DNA of 64,000 bases from Acanthaster planci (lineage: Eukaryota > Echinodermata > Asteroidea > Valvatida > Acanthasteridae). Position 1 is the first letter of the stretch. Each line of letters opens with the position of its first letter. The notes under the pieces are model-generated. The model did no database searches and was not told where the DNA came from. It saw only the letters and a list, made by a program, of their open reading frames with translations. Shown in pieces: positions 23,438 through 36,100 of this stretch. Made by a program: the position numbers and the translations under genes. The stretch lies in assembly GCF_001949145.1 (NCBI RefSeq), contig NW_019091468.1, forward strand, positions 13,145 to 77,144. Direction: 5' to 3'.

Positions 23438-23981
23438 AGGTACAGAAGAATGTTATACATCCCATTCACACAAAAAAGTTTCTGGGGAGCAAACAATGGA
23501 CATTGTGAATGATTAATTATAAACCAACATATGACGTCATTATTTTCCTTTGTTGTTAGTCGACTTATTTCTGCGTTGAGGCAGGTTCACAGCGCAGTGA
23601 GGCGTATGACGCAAGTATTGTTAACTCTACAAGGCAATGCTTTTTCTCAAAGTCTTTTCGGGTGTTTTAGATATTCATATCCCTAAAATATAAATTAAAA
23701 ATCCCATGCTCCCGGGTGGATTGATGGTGAGGTGCGCCATGCCCAAAACAAGGCCAAATTTGCCTAGAGGTGAGCTCGCAAATCGGACTCTGCCGATCAT
23801 TGTGCAATTATTAGAAAACTACGCAACAGTTACAAGAATCTCGACTTATGAGCACAATCACTACATTGACACCAGCTGCACTGCCATCGTGGACACCCCG
23901 AAGCCTTTTTGGTCACTCTTTACAGCAAAGACCCAGACGAAGTCTTTACCTGATGTTGTTTACTCTAGCAAGGCTAACACG

Positions 23982-24010
23982 GCTTCTAACGCATAATATG
24001 CGTTAGAAGC
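23982..24010. other. Perfect 29-nt hairpin
   Basis: GCTTCTAACGCAT and ATGCGTTAGAAGC are exact inverted repeats of 13 bp around the 3-nt loop AAT. No other copy was noticed. The flanks show no obvious element ends. Confidence 0.9.
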
Positions 24011-24244
24011 TAAGTGTGATAGTGTGATAGCAGGAGCGCTGCACAGCGGCGACCACTTCGCTTTTCTTGTCAGTTTTATTTCATAGTTATTTTATTAATC
24101 ATAAAGGAAATTACATCTCTGCGTACAAGCCTCATTAAAAACATACAAAAATTAGCATTCTAAAACATGTACTGAATCTAATTAAAATACAGAATTAATA
24201 CATTACAGATAATTAAAAATCATCAACACCACATCTTATCAAAG

Positions 24245-24705
24245 TTTGTCTATTCCCCTTGTATGTCTCAAATCGCATGCAGCAATGGCCCTAGGGATGA
24301 AAGAATGTTTATAACGCTGTGTCCTCGTCGTCGGCAGTCGCAGTCTCCCACTTCGTTCGTTTCGTCGCTCGTCAAACTCACCTCCCAGGGGTTGAGTTAC
24401 GTCACTCAGTACTTTGTCAGTCCTGTCTGTCAGTCGTCTGTCGTACGCAAATTTTACAAGGGGGCATAAATCGTGTGTCTGCCTCCCATCAGCAGTGTAC
24501 AGAGTAAAAAGACACGGTTAAAGAACTGTCCCCCCGAGGGGCACCTGTACTGGTGTAAAAAGTATCTAAGATAACAAAAGAAGACATGATATTGGGTTCT
24601 GTTGGTTAAATGACTAAAAATCCAGGCAATCAAATTTTCGGGAACATTCATGTTTCTCATTTTCTCTACCAAAATATGTGGTTGATCGAACACTCCTCTT
24701 ACTTT
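24245..24705 (-). mobile_element. Degenerate non-LTR retrotransposon (LINE) 3' fragment
   Basis: On the minus strand, MRNMNVPENLIAWIFSHLTN is followed by NRTQ, then in a shifted frame by TSTGAPRG, both matching reverse-transcriptase motifs of LINE ORF2. After an internal deletion comes RTQRYKHSFIPRAI, the usual C-terminal tail of CR1/L2-like elements. Frame changes and the missing catalytic block show that it is dead. It is truncated at its 5' end. Confidence 0.7.
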
Positions 24706-27700
24706 AAGTGAAACTCCGCTTACAATGCACATTATTATGATAAGTGTTTTTACCCTCTGCCGTTTGATGAAATCTAATGTGTAACAACTGAGATCAGAAA
24801 CAAAACCGTATCGTCTATGCGAAAAATTTAAAACCCTGGTTCCTTTGAGGTTAGCGGTATGAGTCATATCATGCTGCATTGGCTTTGCGAAATACTGAAT
24901 TTGGGGAAAAACAGGGGAAAAAAATACTTGCATTGAGTTTGATAAAGAATAGAATACCACAACGTTGGGGTTCGGACGATCCTTGTCGTATATCCTTTAG
25001 GAGTTAGACAATAGACAGAGGAGTGTAACCCAAGGCAAGAAATGTATCGACCCTGTGAACAAGCGCACTTTAGAAAATTCTGGTCACTTGCCATTGATGT
25101 CCCATGCGTAAAAAAGGACACGTGAAAACATGAGAACACACAATACCATCGCAATATTCTCAGTAAACTTGAAGCGAGTAGGTCAAGGCCCGCTCTGTCT
25201 CATCCGGTAGGCGTGCAAAACGTAGTATGTTGAATGGATCAGGGCACATCATCTGGCCTCGTCTGCTGATGGTAACTTATGTTTATTTTCAATGTATAAC
25301 CTTGGTACCTTGGTTAAACATTTTTGACTACATTTCCATGTTTTGACATGTTAACAGTCTAATATTCAGTGTGCCCTCCTTTATTTCTGATTGCTTAGAC
25401 TGGCTTTTTTTTTACCCATGCTGCCTTGCAGACAAAATGTCATATAAGACCTGCCTTTGCAAAAAAATTCATTCAAATGGGTATACAGCACTGCACTGAT
25501 GTTATGCATCACTGTAAAAACATGTTATGTAATCATTCAATGAGACAATGTAATTCAGGCCCTGTGACAGAAATACAAATAAAATTCCAGGTGGTCTTAA
25601 ACGTTTTTGCAAATAACTGTATTTCAAAACTGTCGTATTTCTAAGCACTCTCTCAACCACTGCATGTGCATAATTTGGCTGGCCCTACTAGAATATGCTT
25701 GGTAAATTCCCCCAGGAAATGTGGCACTTAGGCTAAACACAATTCAAAAACAAAATATAAAAAAAGAAACAATCTCTGTTGGGAAGGCTTGTTGACTGAG
25801 AAGAGTTAATGGTGAGAAAAACCTTGATGTTTCCACCAATGCCTTTCAATGCTGAGAATAACATATTTAAAAATTGATAAAATAGTCTTTCCATATAGGG
25901 GCAAGCCGGTATCGGATCACTGTACATTTTTTCCGATATTGCAGCAATGCAAAATAATTCCATTTTTGTCGTTCAAGAATGAATGCGTTGTTTCTATGTC
26001 ATCATCGTGGAGAGCGCTGTTGCGAAATCGTGCCCAATTTCCGTCGTCCTAAGTTCAGTTAAAGTCACAATAAAAACAAAGCGGAATGATGAAATCAATT
26101 CGAGAAAAAATTCCGACAAATAACCGACACCACCTTGTCATTTCAACAGAAACAGAGACCTGACGTTTAGTACATCATTAATCAACGATTTTGAGTGGCA
26201 TGAGGCAAGCAGTTTCCCTTCATCAATTGCCGATTAAATTTCCCTCTATAGTAAGGTCACGAGATGAAAACTTCGTATACATGTAGTTGAAAAAAGAAGA
26301 CTACAAAGGCTTTCCCAAGGACTATAAAAGAACATCAATTTGTCTCAATACTCACAATAAAGCCCCCTTTGTTTTCCAAAACAGGTCATGCAGACGAAAC
26401 GACGGCACAGCGACTGCAGTGCATTTAAGTCATATCATGACAAAAGCCTGTCACAGCGACTGCGGGCGTGGTATATGTTGGTTTTCCGCTGAGAAATGAC
26501 ATCCACTCACCATCAGTAATAACGTCAGGCACCGCAAAGCCTTCTTAAATCATCGATATGCGTCTCCACGTGTTGTTCGTTACCAGGCAACCGGTGCAAG
26601 GAAGTGCATTTCTAACGAACCTGCCAACACACACATTAATTTAACGGACTTTGTGTGCTTGAGGAGACAATGCTTTGTTCTATTGTATTAAAGCATTCCA
26701 GTGTGAAATGCAGGATTGAAAATGCTCCTACATGAACCAGACTTATACTTTACCGGGTCGAAATTTTAACCAATTTTCCCTTACACAATCTACATCATTT
26801 TTTTTTACAGATAATTACGTATTAAAAATTCATCCTTTTAAATTATTTCCAAAAGACCGTTTGTCTGAAAACCTTGTGGAGACGGTAATCTTTACATGAT
26901 CAGAATTTCTGTATGGAAACTTTTTCTACCTATTCTCCTAGGTCTCCACAGCCCATGGGAACATTTTAGAAACAGCGGTTCACAGTATCAGATGAACAAA
27001 GCATTGTCTCCACAAGGGAAGGGATGTGTACGTGTCTACGAAGTGATGAATGTGCACACACACGATACGAAGGCAGGTAAGCGAGTCGTTACCTTTGTCG
27101 CAAGCTCGTTTTGTAGCGCCCTGCTCCTGAGTAACAGTCGTTCACGGTGAGCTTTAAATTACGTCCCTGTGACATTATGGTGAGATGATGCAAACTCACA
27201 AAACACATTGCACACACAGATTAACAATAACTGAACGCTAAGGCAAGAAGGACAAAAGATACACAGATCTAACCAACAAACCCACAAAATGCTCAACAGT
27301 AAATATAGAATGTATAGAAATATTTCTTAGTGTTCATGTCTACGTGTGAATATCCTGTTGTTGTTTAGATTTGAATTTTTTTCGTGACTAACAGTATTCC
27401 TAGTGACCCATTCAAATTGAACCCCGCATAATGAGCGTTTGCATCCGTAATCATTCCCTTCACCAGTGTGATATTGTCGTGTACTTATCAACTTCGTTTC
27501 TGCACTTGAAATCGAAAGAAAAGGCAATTTTTTTAATGTGTGTGTGTCATCGAGCGTGTCTCTTAAAAACGACCTGCGATGCTAATCCTTCTAATTGGCT
27601 GGTTGCCATCAGCAGAGTAAATGCGATAGCGTATGAATTTACGGACTCTACAAACTGCTAGCTTTACCGGCGTATAAACTCGTATCATAAGTTGGCGCCA

Positions 27701-28216
27701 AGGATGGTTTTCATAGGGCTTCCCGAGTGACGTTCGCAGTAATGACTTTAACCTTGGTTCTACATATTTGATCTATGAAATCATTATCATAATGTAATTT
27801 CAAGCCAAATGACCGAGTCGCATATTGAGTCTATCGATTAGCTTATTACTGGAGGGCACTGTACATGAAGAAGTGCGACCTCATTCTTTTTATTCTGAAT
27901 TCCTCGAGAGTTTCTCTCGTCCACATGGCCCGCAAGCGTGCGTTTTATTCCTCAACTTTTCGGGGAGAAGATTTGAGTTGAAAATGGTTCTTGAGAGGAA
28001 ACTAGTTTTCAGGCTCCGTGGAAGCAAGCTTCCCCTGTCGATGTTCCAAACTCCAATTTCCTTTGAAAAGGAAATTACAAAGAGTCACGATGATAGCCCG
28101 TTTCAAATAGGGTTTTCCAACGTGTTTTGAAAAAAAAATCTCCCCCTACAGGGCGCTGTATTGGGTGAATGTATGACATACTTTTTTGTCAAGCACTCAT
28201 TGGATGGAGTTTATTT

Positions 28217-28287
28217 GAACACTCCGCTCCGAGCAGGAACAAAAAAGGGGGTATTTTTAAATGAAATTGGCAGTCCTTTGGCGAGGA
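28217..28287 (+). repeat. Dispersed repeat fragment (family 9), copy 2
   Basis: GCAGGAACAAAAAAGGGGGT and GGCAGTCCTTTGGCG match the family 9 stretch at 4978-5045 in the same order. It directly precedes the foldback element centred on 28420 and may be part of it. Confidence 0.5.
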
Positions 28288-28309
28288 ATTTATTCTGGAA
28301 TGTATGGTC

Positions 28310-28640
28310 TTCGGTAGTCTTGCCCCAAGACTCGTTCTACTGTTTTGGCCGGTGCACCGTACAGGGGACATGCGCTGGTGAGCACAGCCGAAGTTACCAT
28401 GAATAATTGCGCGTGTGCACTGCCGAACGCGCAATTATTCATGGCATTGCTCGGAATTTTTCGGATAAGTCCGCCAGAATCAACAGGACTATTTTTCTAG
28501 CAGTTCGTCTCTTGTAAATATAGCGCCCTCTACTGGCAGTGATATTCGGCTGTGCTCGCCGGCGCAAGTCGCCTGCACGGTGCACCAGCCAAATGATAAA
28601 ACCAGTCTAGGGGCAAAACTGAAGAACCCGGTTAGAAAAC
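28310..28640. repeat. Foldback element with a perfect 18-bp central hairpin
   Basis: The left part (GGTGCACCGTACAGG, GAGCACAGCCGAA) recurs inverted in the right part (TTCGGCTGTGCTC, TGCACGGTGCACC). Inside, CCATGAATAATTGCGCGT and ACGCGCAATTATTCATGG (28397-28444) form an exact 18-bp stem around a 12-nt loop. It is non-coding. Confidence 0.75.
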
Positions 28641-29416
28641 TTGTACCAGTCTGTCGGATAACACATCCGTGTGTGTGTGACACATACACGCTGGTGAATT
28701 AGGGCCGCAAGTTAACCACAGTTTTTTTGCGCGTCGGGGAGTTGTGACTTATTTCCTTCCTAAAATTTGTTGTGAAAGTCAAAATGCCCTTCCCAAGCGC
28801 CCTGTATCGGCCAGCAATATTTCATTTATTATGCGACCTATTTTCTTCTGCTGCATTATTAGCATTACATTGCATTTTTGCATACGTAGGTCGAATTATA
28901 AGTTTACGTTATTTCCCTGTCCTTGAATGCTTCCTGACGATGCTTCTAGTAACATACCAAGGAAAACTACAAAGAGCGCCACCAAGCGCTTGACAACTAC
29001 GCACATCCCTGTGCATAAATAGGAATGTTTGCAAAAACGACACACGAAGGTTTTTTTTGGGGGGGGGGGTAATAACCATAATATTCCAGCAAGAAAACTT
29101 TCGAGGGAATTAATCCCTGCTTACTAAACGAGCAGCATAGGCCTTTGTGACACATTATTGTCGAACACATTTTCACCATTGTGATTTTGGCCGTAATAAT
29201 TCAATTTGCTGTCCTGATTTTTGCTTTTTCAATTTCCATCTCTACAGTCTGTTTACTCCACACCCTCGCTTCGTTTCTGGGTCTAGACGACATTTTCGTA
29301 GTGTAGTTTTTCTCCACCAATATCTACTGATTTTAAATAGAATGTCACGAGTTGAGAAGACATGGCTTGTCGTAGTACCAATGACTGTTGAAAAAAGAAA
29401 TCAGTCTTACATAGCG

Positions 29417-30136
29417 TGATGGTTGTAACCAAAGATCGTATTGTGCCGCGTAGCGGTGCAAGATGGAGAACTTCACCGTGAATACACAAAACGTTGTAAT
29501 CGCTTGGGCGCCTTAGGTAGGCAATAGTGCGTGCTAATGCACAGGCGCAGGCGCCTCGACAGGCACGCGCATCTGCGCAGATGCATCACGGTTGCACTAC
29601 ACCAAATACGCGCCCATAGAAAACAGTGCAAAATCGGACAGAAATAGCGCCGCCTGTTAACTCTCGTGAAAAAGTTGGCCTCCGTTCTTTCACTGGAAAT
29701 TCAAGATTATGGCCGGGAGATCACTTTTCGTTTCAATTTCATGAGGCTTAGCCACGAATTTTTTTTAATCCGCCTTTGAACGAAGATACCCCAAAATAGC
29801 AGTAAAACTAAGCGCTCATTTCTGAATGTAGCCGCCCGCCTCTATCCAAAATAGCTCCGCAATTTCGGGCTTTTTTGTGAAAGAAATGCCCTGAACTGGA
29901 AACTATCAGTCCTAAATTCGAGATTTATTGAAAAACTCTATGATGCCTCCTGATTATGGCCCGTCTTATTGTAAAAAAAACCCGTGGGATCACAAAACAT
30001 TAATGAGCTCGCGCGCAGAAATACAACCATTTGGTGGAATGCATCCCTTACGTACGTCGGCGATAACACCTTTTTTCAGAGTTCTCTATTTTGCGCCGCC
30101 AGGCGGCGCTATACGATCTTTGGTTTTAACCACTAT
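29417..30136. repeat. 720-bp element bounded by inverted repeats of about 55 bp
   Basis: The left end has GGTTGTAACCAAAGATCGTA followed by a GCCGC/GCGG core and GGAGAAC. The right end is its inverted copy: GTTCTC, GCGCCGCCAGGCGGCGC and TACGATCTTTGGTTTTAACC. The interior carries no transposase. It is probably a non-autonomous DNA transposon. Confidence 0.7.
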
Positions 30137-33100
30137 GTAATACATGGTCTTCTATGACGTCTGAGGACGGATCAAGATTGACAAGTCACCAAAGTCAGTA
30201 AAAATGTGTTTGTTATAAGTAGTGAGTAGCCCACAGATTTAACTTGGACGATATTCTAAATCCTCTAATTGGAGTCCGATAGTGATAATCATTACGTTCA
30301 AATTCCTTATGAAGATGCATGATTAAATTTCTCGCGAAATGTCATTCGTGTTTCGCAACGCCTATCAATCAAGATGATGGAACTAATTATAAGAAAGGTC
30401 GGTAAATCAAAACGAGTGTCTCGGCGCCGAAGGTGTGATCGTAAAGGTGTGACCTACGTAGGATCTGTCCGTGTGCTATACTTGGAACAGACAGTGCCAG
30501 GTATAACACATCATAGGGCCGGGGACAGAATAAGGTCAGTGGATCAGCGCTTGCGGACTTGCGACTGGCCACTAGCTATCTCCTTCTTAAGCCAAGTCGT
30601 GTCAGTTTGTACCGCTTGAGTAATCGATTTTAATTGCTCGACCAGCTGCCAGCATATGGAGTCGAAGAGAGAAACAACTGATTTATTTATTAGCGCCGCG
30701 CCCTGGTGCGTCTTCTTCGAAAACGAGTTTTCTTACAAAGGTTGTTCCGTGAGGGGAAAACTAAAGTGAGGTCATACTTACGCAACGAGTGTGATAGAGT
30801 CGACCGGTATCTTCTTGTTTTCGCAAGAGTAGGGACAGCAGAGAAAGGTGAAAACTTCATACTTGGGGCAGAATATACGATTCAAGTTTATATCCTTTCA
30901 AAGAGGTAATTCTGATGTTGACTTTTATAACGTCATGCCATGAAGCATATTTCATTCTAGCATATGTAGGCCTTGGAACACATGCTTGGTGTACAGTTAA
31001 CACAGAGTGGTATGGACCTAATGTAAATATCTCACGTTGTATAACACAGATTTAGACGTATAGTTCAATTAAACTGTGCCGCTTTGGGTCTGGTTACTAG
31101 CGGAAGCCGTAAGCATGTAACCACATTTTTACCCGGTTACTAACACGGCCCCCAAGCACATCAAAATCCACAGTCGTAAATCGCTTTTGCTGCCAAAAAG
31201 CCCAAGCCAAAAAAATGTTTTAAAAAAGGCCATAGGTTCTGATCCACCACCCCTTCTTTTTTTGGGAAACACCCCTCTTGTCCAAGTAAACTGCACGTGT
31301 TTGTGCAGGGAGTGCCCAAATTTTTATACGGAGACTGGCAGCGTGTTGCGTAGCGGCCCGGCCCAGTGTGTTATGCCGGTAGTTTAACACCGCCCACGTG
31401 GGCGAAGGGCTTTCAACAAATGGAAATGTTCAAACTGCAGTAGTCATTTGACTGAGCAGTTTAGGGTGTGGTCTCTCGAATGTGTGCACAACCGTACCTG
31501 ACATGCTTTACTCGCTGGAGTAATGTTGCCCCGCACGCATTCGCGGCCTTGGGTAGAATTTAATGTCGCTGGCTTCGGCAAATCAAGTTGTCACTATGTC
31601 AATTAGTCTTGTTTTGCAACACTGGGTAATGCTGCATTGATGGCTTAGGCAGGTTATGCCGTTTGATGGAAGGTATAGTCATTACGAGCATTCCTGCAAT
31701 GAGCTGCAAGCAACCTTGAACTTGAAACTCCATCAGGTGGGTTGCACCTTGCACAGGGCGTTAGATTGAACTGAATATCATCTTCATAGGATTTGGACAT
31801 TACATCAGATTAAAAAATGTCGAGTCATCAGTGAAGCGAAGAGGATATGCGGGCAATGATGCACTCAGAAGCTAAATACGTCATGCTTTTATTGTTCTGA
31901 GAAAACTGGTGCCTTCTCTGTAACATCGTTCATAGTAAAAGCCTCAGTGAGTAAAAATGGAAAATTGAAATTTCAGCTGCAAGGATGCAAGTCCAATCTA
32001 GCGGATGTCTAAGGACTATCTGATGCAAAGGGCTAAACTTCTTTCACGTTCTGCTTTTCAGCCACATCTCTGCCTCTTTTCACCTCCTGAAGTTGAGGAG
32101 TTGGATTTGGAAGGAATTCCATTCAAATTCGGGGATTGAGGCGCGAATGGGACATTAATGTAGTGCCCAAGCCTGTCGTATAACGCACCTGTTATTATTA
32201 CCGTTCACGATTTCTCTCGTCAGTTTACCATGAACACCACCAGAAACACGTGTATGGTAAAGTTTGTATCTCGTTTAGGATTAATGGCTACGTTGAAGAA
32301 AATAAAAAACTTCAAGATCGATTTTTCTGTAGAGTTTAGTACAATGAAAGCCTTTAGTTGCTAAACCCTTTTCGATAAGCATAATTCAATATTTCCGAGC
32401 ATTTGTATATTAATGCGCCTTATGTTTCTCCACTGACTCAAGACATATGAATGAGCAGATAGTGGGCTGAAAAAGTGCTTTTGAACTATCTAAGACATCG
32501 CATCCATAATAGCGACTCCATGATGCCGTAAACTTTCTTCCCACTCTCCCTAATTGAATTCTGCGTGGCTCGCGCCAAGGCGAGTCGTCGCTGGACGGTC
32601 GACGGGTGACGAATCACCCTGCCAGCGACCCCCATCATCGTTCCTCATCGCCAGTTGAGTCCAAAATGCTGAAAGCTGCTTAATCAAGTTGCCCGTCGCG
32701 CGCGCGCGCACGCTCTGGGATCAGTGCGTGGGATGCAAGTTCATCATCGCGACCAGTCAAGTGTGGACTTTGTGGGGCAGAGGAGGATACAAATGGCATT
32801 ACAAACCCGGCACCGCGACATTCGTATCCCAGGCTGTTCCCGTGACGCGAGGGGCTGACTTTACGGCAAATTAATCAGGCTCTACCAGATCGGCTATCCG
32901 TTTGCGTTCCTTTCCAACAAAGTTGGTAAGTTCGACAATATTTTTACTTACAATGACCCAAAATGACAAGTATATTAGGTCTACGTATACCTGTTTCCTT
33001 TCTTCCTTTAGGGCTTTCTTTTAAGCTTAATACTTGAATGGAAGAGTACAGTATTTTTTACAGTATCCAGCATCAGAATTACTTAGTAGGCTACATTCAC

Positions 33101-36100
33101 CTTGGTCAGATTTCCTTTACACGATGTGTTTAGCGCATTTACGCTCTTAGCGACAAACAGCTTCTCTTTAATATTGTTTTTTGTAAAGTCTGATTTCAGG
33201 AAAGCGCTTTAATCTGACCTGTAGCTAAAGACGTTGTCAGTGGTATACAGACAGTTGTTCCAGGAGAAAAATGTAATTCTGCGCGTGTGCATGCTTTGGG
33301 GAAAGTTTTTATATGCATAAATTCAAAAGCCCATAGCTGGTGCCACCCTCCCCTGGAAACTCTCTGAAAACGTGTCTTTATGACGTGAAAATCGATCAGG
33401 CAGCAATATGCGAGCTAACACAAGCGAATGTAATTCTTCGTATTTTGGACTACGTATAATGCTTCGATATGTTTCGTATAGACAATAACCTATAAAAAGG
33501 AAGTCATGCAAAATAATATCGAACAGAGTTTGCATTCCCGAGTTGTTAAAATTTTTCTTTGAAGGCAGTGCTCTTCTCTTTCAGGGTATTCTTCTCAACA
33601 TAAAAATAATTATTTTCCGAATCTAGATCCACGCAGGGATTCCGTTTTTAATGAACTGGGGAGTTTTTGCGGTCTCGCGTGGGAGAATGCACAGGGCAAA
33701 CAACAAAATTCCCCAGGAGGCTCTGTCCGATTCAGCAGCCAGTGACAGACAGCAACCAGTCTCTGTTCTGCGGCGCAGCAGAGACGACCTTAGCCGTCAA
33801 TGATACACTTTCTCAAATCAACCTCGTTGACTTCGGTCAAAGTAAACATGGAAACCACTGTTCTGGCAGATGGTTTCAAACCGTTTTTCGGCGTCTCGGG
33901 CTTGAGCTAACTGGAAAATGTAGTTGCTAAAGAAAGATCGTTTTAGCATTGAATTTAATTAAAGTCTGCAATCCTCAAATAGAATACCATAAACTGGAAA
34001 TATCAACAGCTTTTGGTGTTTTCGTCGGTGACGTCGTCCTGTGTACACTTTTCCCCAAACCGTTACTCATCTACACTGTGATTCTTGTGACATATACAAA
34101 GAGAACAGAAAATTGGACAAATTTTGCCAAGCCATCTATGAAATTATTTCTCGGCGTGATATACTCTTCCGTTCGTATAGCAAAGTACCCGGATTTCCGC
34201 AGTGGATAATTTAGCTTTACTGTAGTTGGTGCAATGATGTTTATTCTCGATGGTAGAGAGGTACACGTTGGATACAACACGCTAATATGAAAACACAGCC
34301 AAACGTTGGTAATTTATCAACCCCTAAATTCCGTGGCAGTTGCGATGCTGAGAAACGTTTTAGCGGCAATTCCTGAATCACCTACAGCGCGCGGAGGGTT
34401 AATTAATTGACGGCGATTGTTTGACAGCCGTCCCCTCTGCTACTCTGATTTGTGGATGAAATCGTTCAGTAATCGAAGCACTCTGGGCAGCAATTGCCTC
34501 CTTTCATGGTTCATGTAAGTGAGGATATTGAGGAGTTGAATGGTAATAATAACGTCACCATAGTGAGCAATCGGTTAAATCATGTTTGCACCGCAGGTTA
34601 AATTTCCCGAGTCACTTGTTTTGGAGAAATTTTTATCTTACTGGTAATCAAGTGAGTTCTTTTAACCCGTTGCGAAATAAACATTCACCCCGCTTAACCC
34701 AATTTCATCATCCAAATTTTGCTTGCACCATAATTCCAGGAAAGGCATGTTGCTTATTAAAACCTCTAAAATCAATCAATGAATCGACATAAATGTACTC
34801 TGGAGTCACATGTTCATATCACCTGCTTACAAAGGGGAAACGGGAAAGAGAAAAGTTACTCTTGATCATAAAATATTTGACTTTTTAAATATAAATATAT
34901 AGTTGTAAAACGTATACGTTAACCTATTCACTGTCATTTCTGCTATTGCCTAAAATACACCACTTTGCCTGCGTAAAGATAATTTACAGAAATGTTGTAA
35001 AGCGGAATGACCAGATATAACAAGTGTCAACTCGGCAAGATGCTTTCAAGCCATGTTCGAAATAACATTACAATGCGATTGAGGAAAATTCATTACAGAA
35101 ACTAGAGACCGACCGACTGCACAAAGTGATAGGGCCTATCAGTCTGTGATAAGGGCGCCAAAATAGATGACATATTGAGTGATGACCAGGGTAAAAAAAA
35201 ACAATAACACATTAATCTCACCGAAGCCAGGGCTCATCATTTCATCATTATGGCTTGTTTATACCTGATTACGGCCGGCTGCTCGCCTGCTCTTCCTGCG
35301 CTACTTCGCTGACGTTCAAGGATATCCGCCTTAATGACCATTATACGCCGGGTGCCACTTTAATGGCACAATGAGTGATCGAGGCGGATCGACAACTTGT
35401 TATTGACAACACCTGCTACGACTTCTGCCTGCGTTATCCAAGTCTCCGATGCTTGCTCCGAAATCCATCACCAAATCTGCACTGCATTCCTCATGCAGAG
35501 AGCTAGTAGCTCTGCGCTACCAGGCCCGAAAGCCCAAAACAAGCCAAACAGGAGGACCCATGTATTTCTGCAATCAGCAACCAGTTCGAGTCCCGATTTG
35601 GGGATCTCAGTGGGGTAAAGTCAGCCTGCAACTTTGGATCTCTCGTGCCACTGGCGTTTTGTGGTAAGCAAGAGAAACTGGAATTACGAGACATTCTGTC
35701 AATCCTAACATAATTATACGATTGTAAGCTTGGCGCGTATAAATGTATTCCACTTTCCAATCTATCGGTCCAATATAAGACAACGAATCCGTTATCGGGT
35801 CGACTCTGTGAGCGTCTCAAAGGTTAGTACAATGGAGAATATTAATTCCTACGAGAATTCTGCCTTTTCCTTTTCAGAACATCTGCCGTCCCGAATAGCT
35901 TGGAAACAACGCGTTTTCAAGTTGGAACACTCGTGGTCAACGCCTATGCACATGCGCGTTCCCAATGGAAACTCACAGCGTGAATAAAAAAGAAAGTCCT
36001 CGTTCGAACGCGAACGTTCCGACGTAATTCTGAGAAATTGATCTTTTATGGAACAAGCTCGGTGTGGGCATTTAGCTGGTGTAAATACTTTTCTTTATTT

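Noticed and set aside
24454-24960. The 168-codon minus-strand frame as a host gene
   Set aside because: Its second half is frameshifted LINE reverse transcriptase, and the first half has no support.
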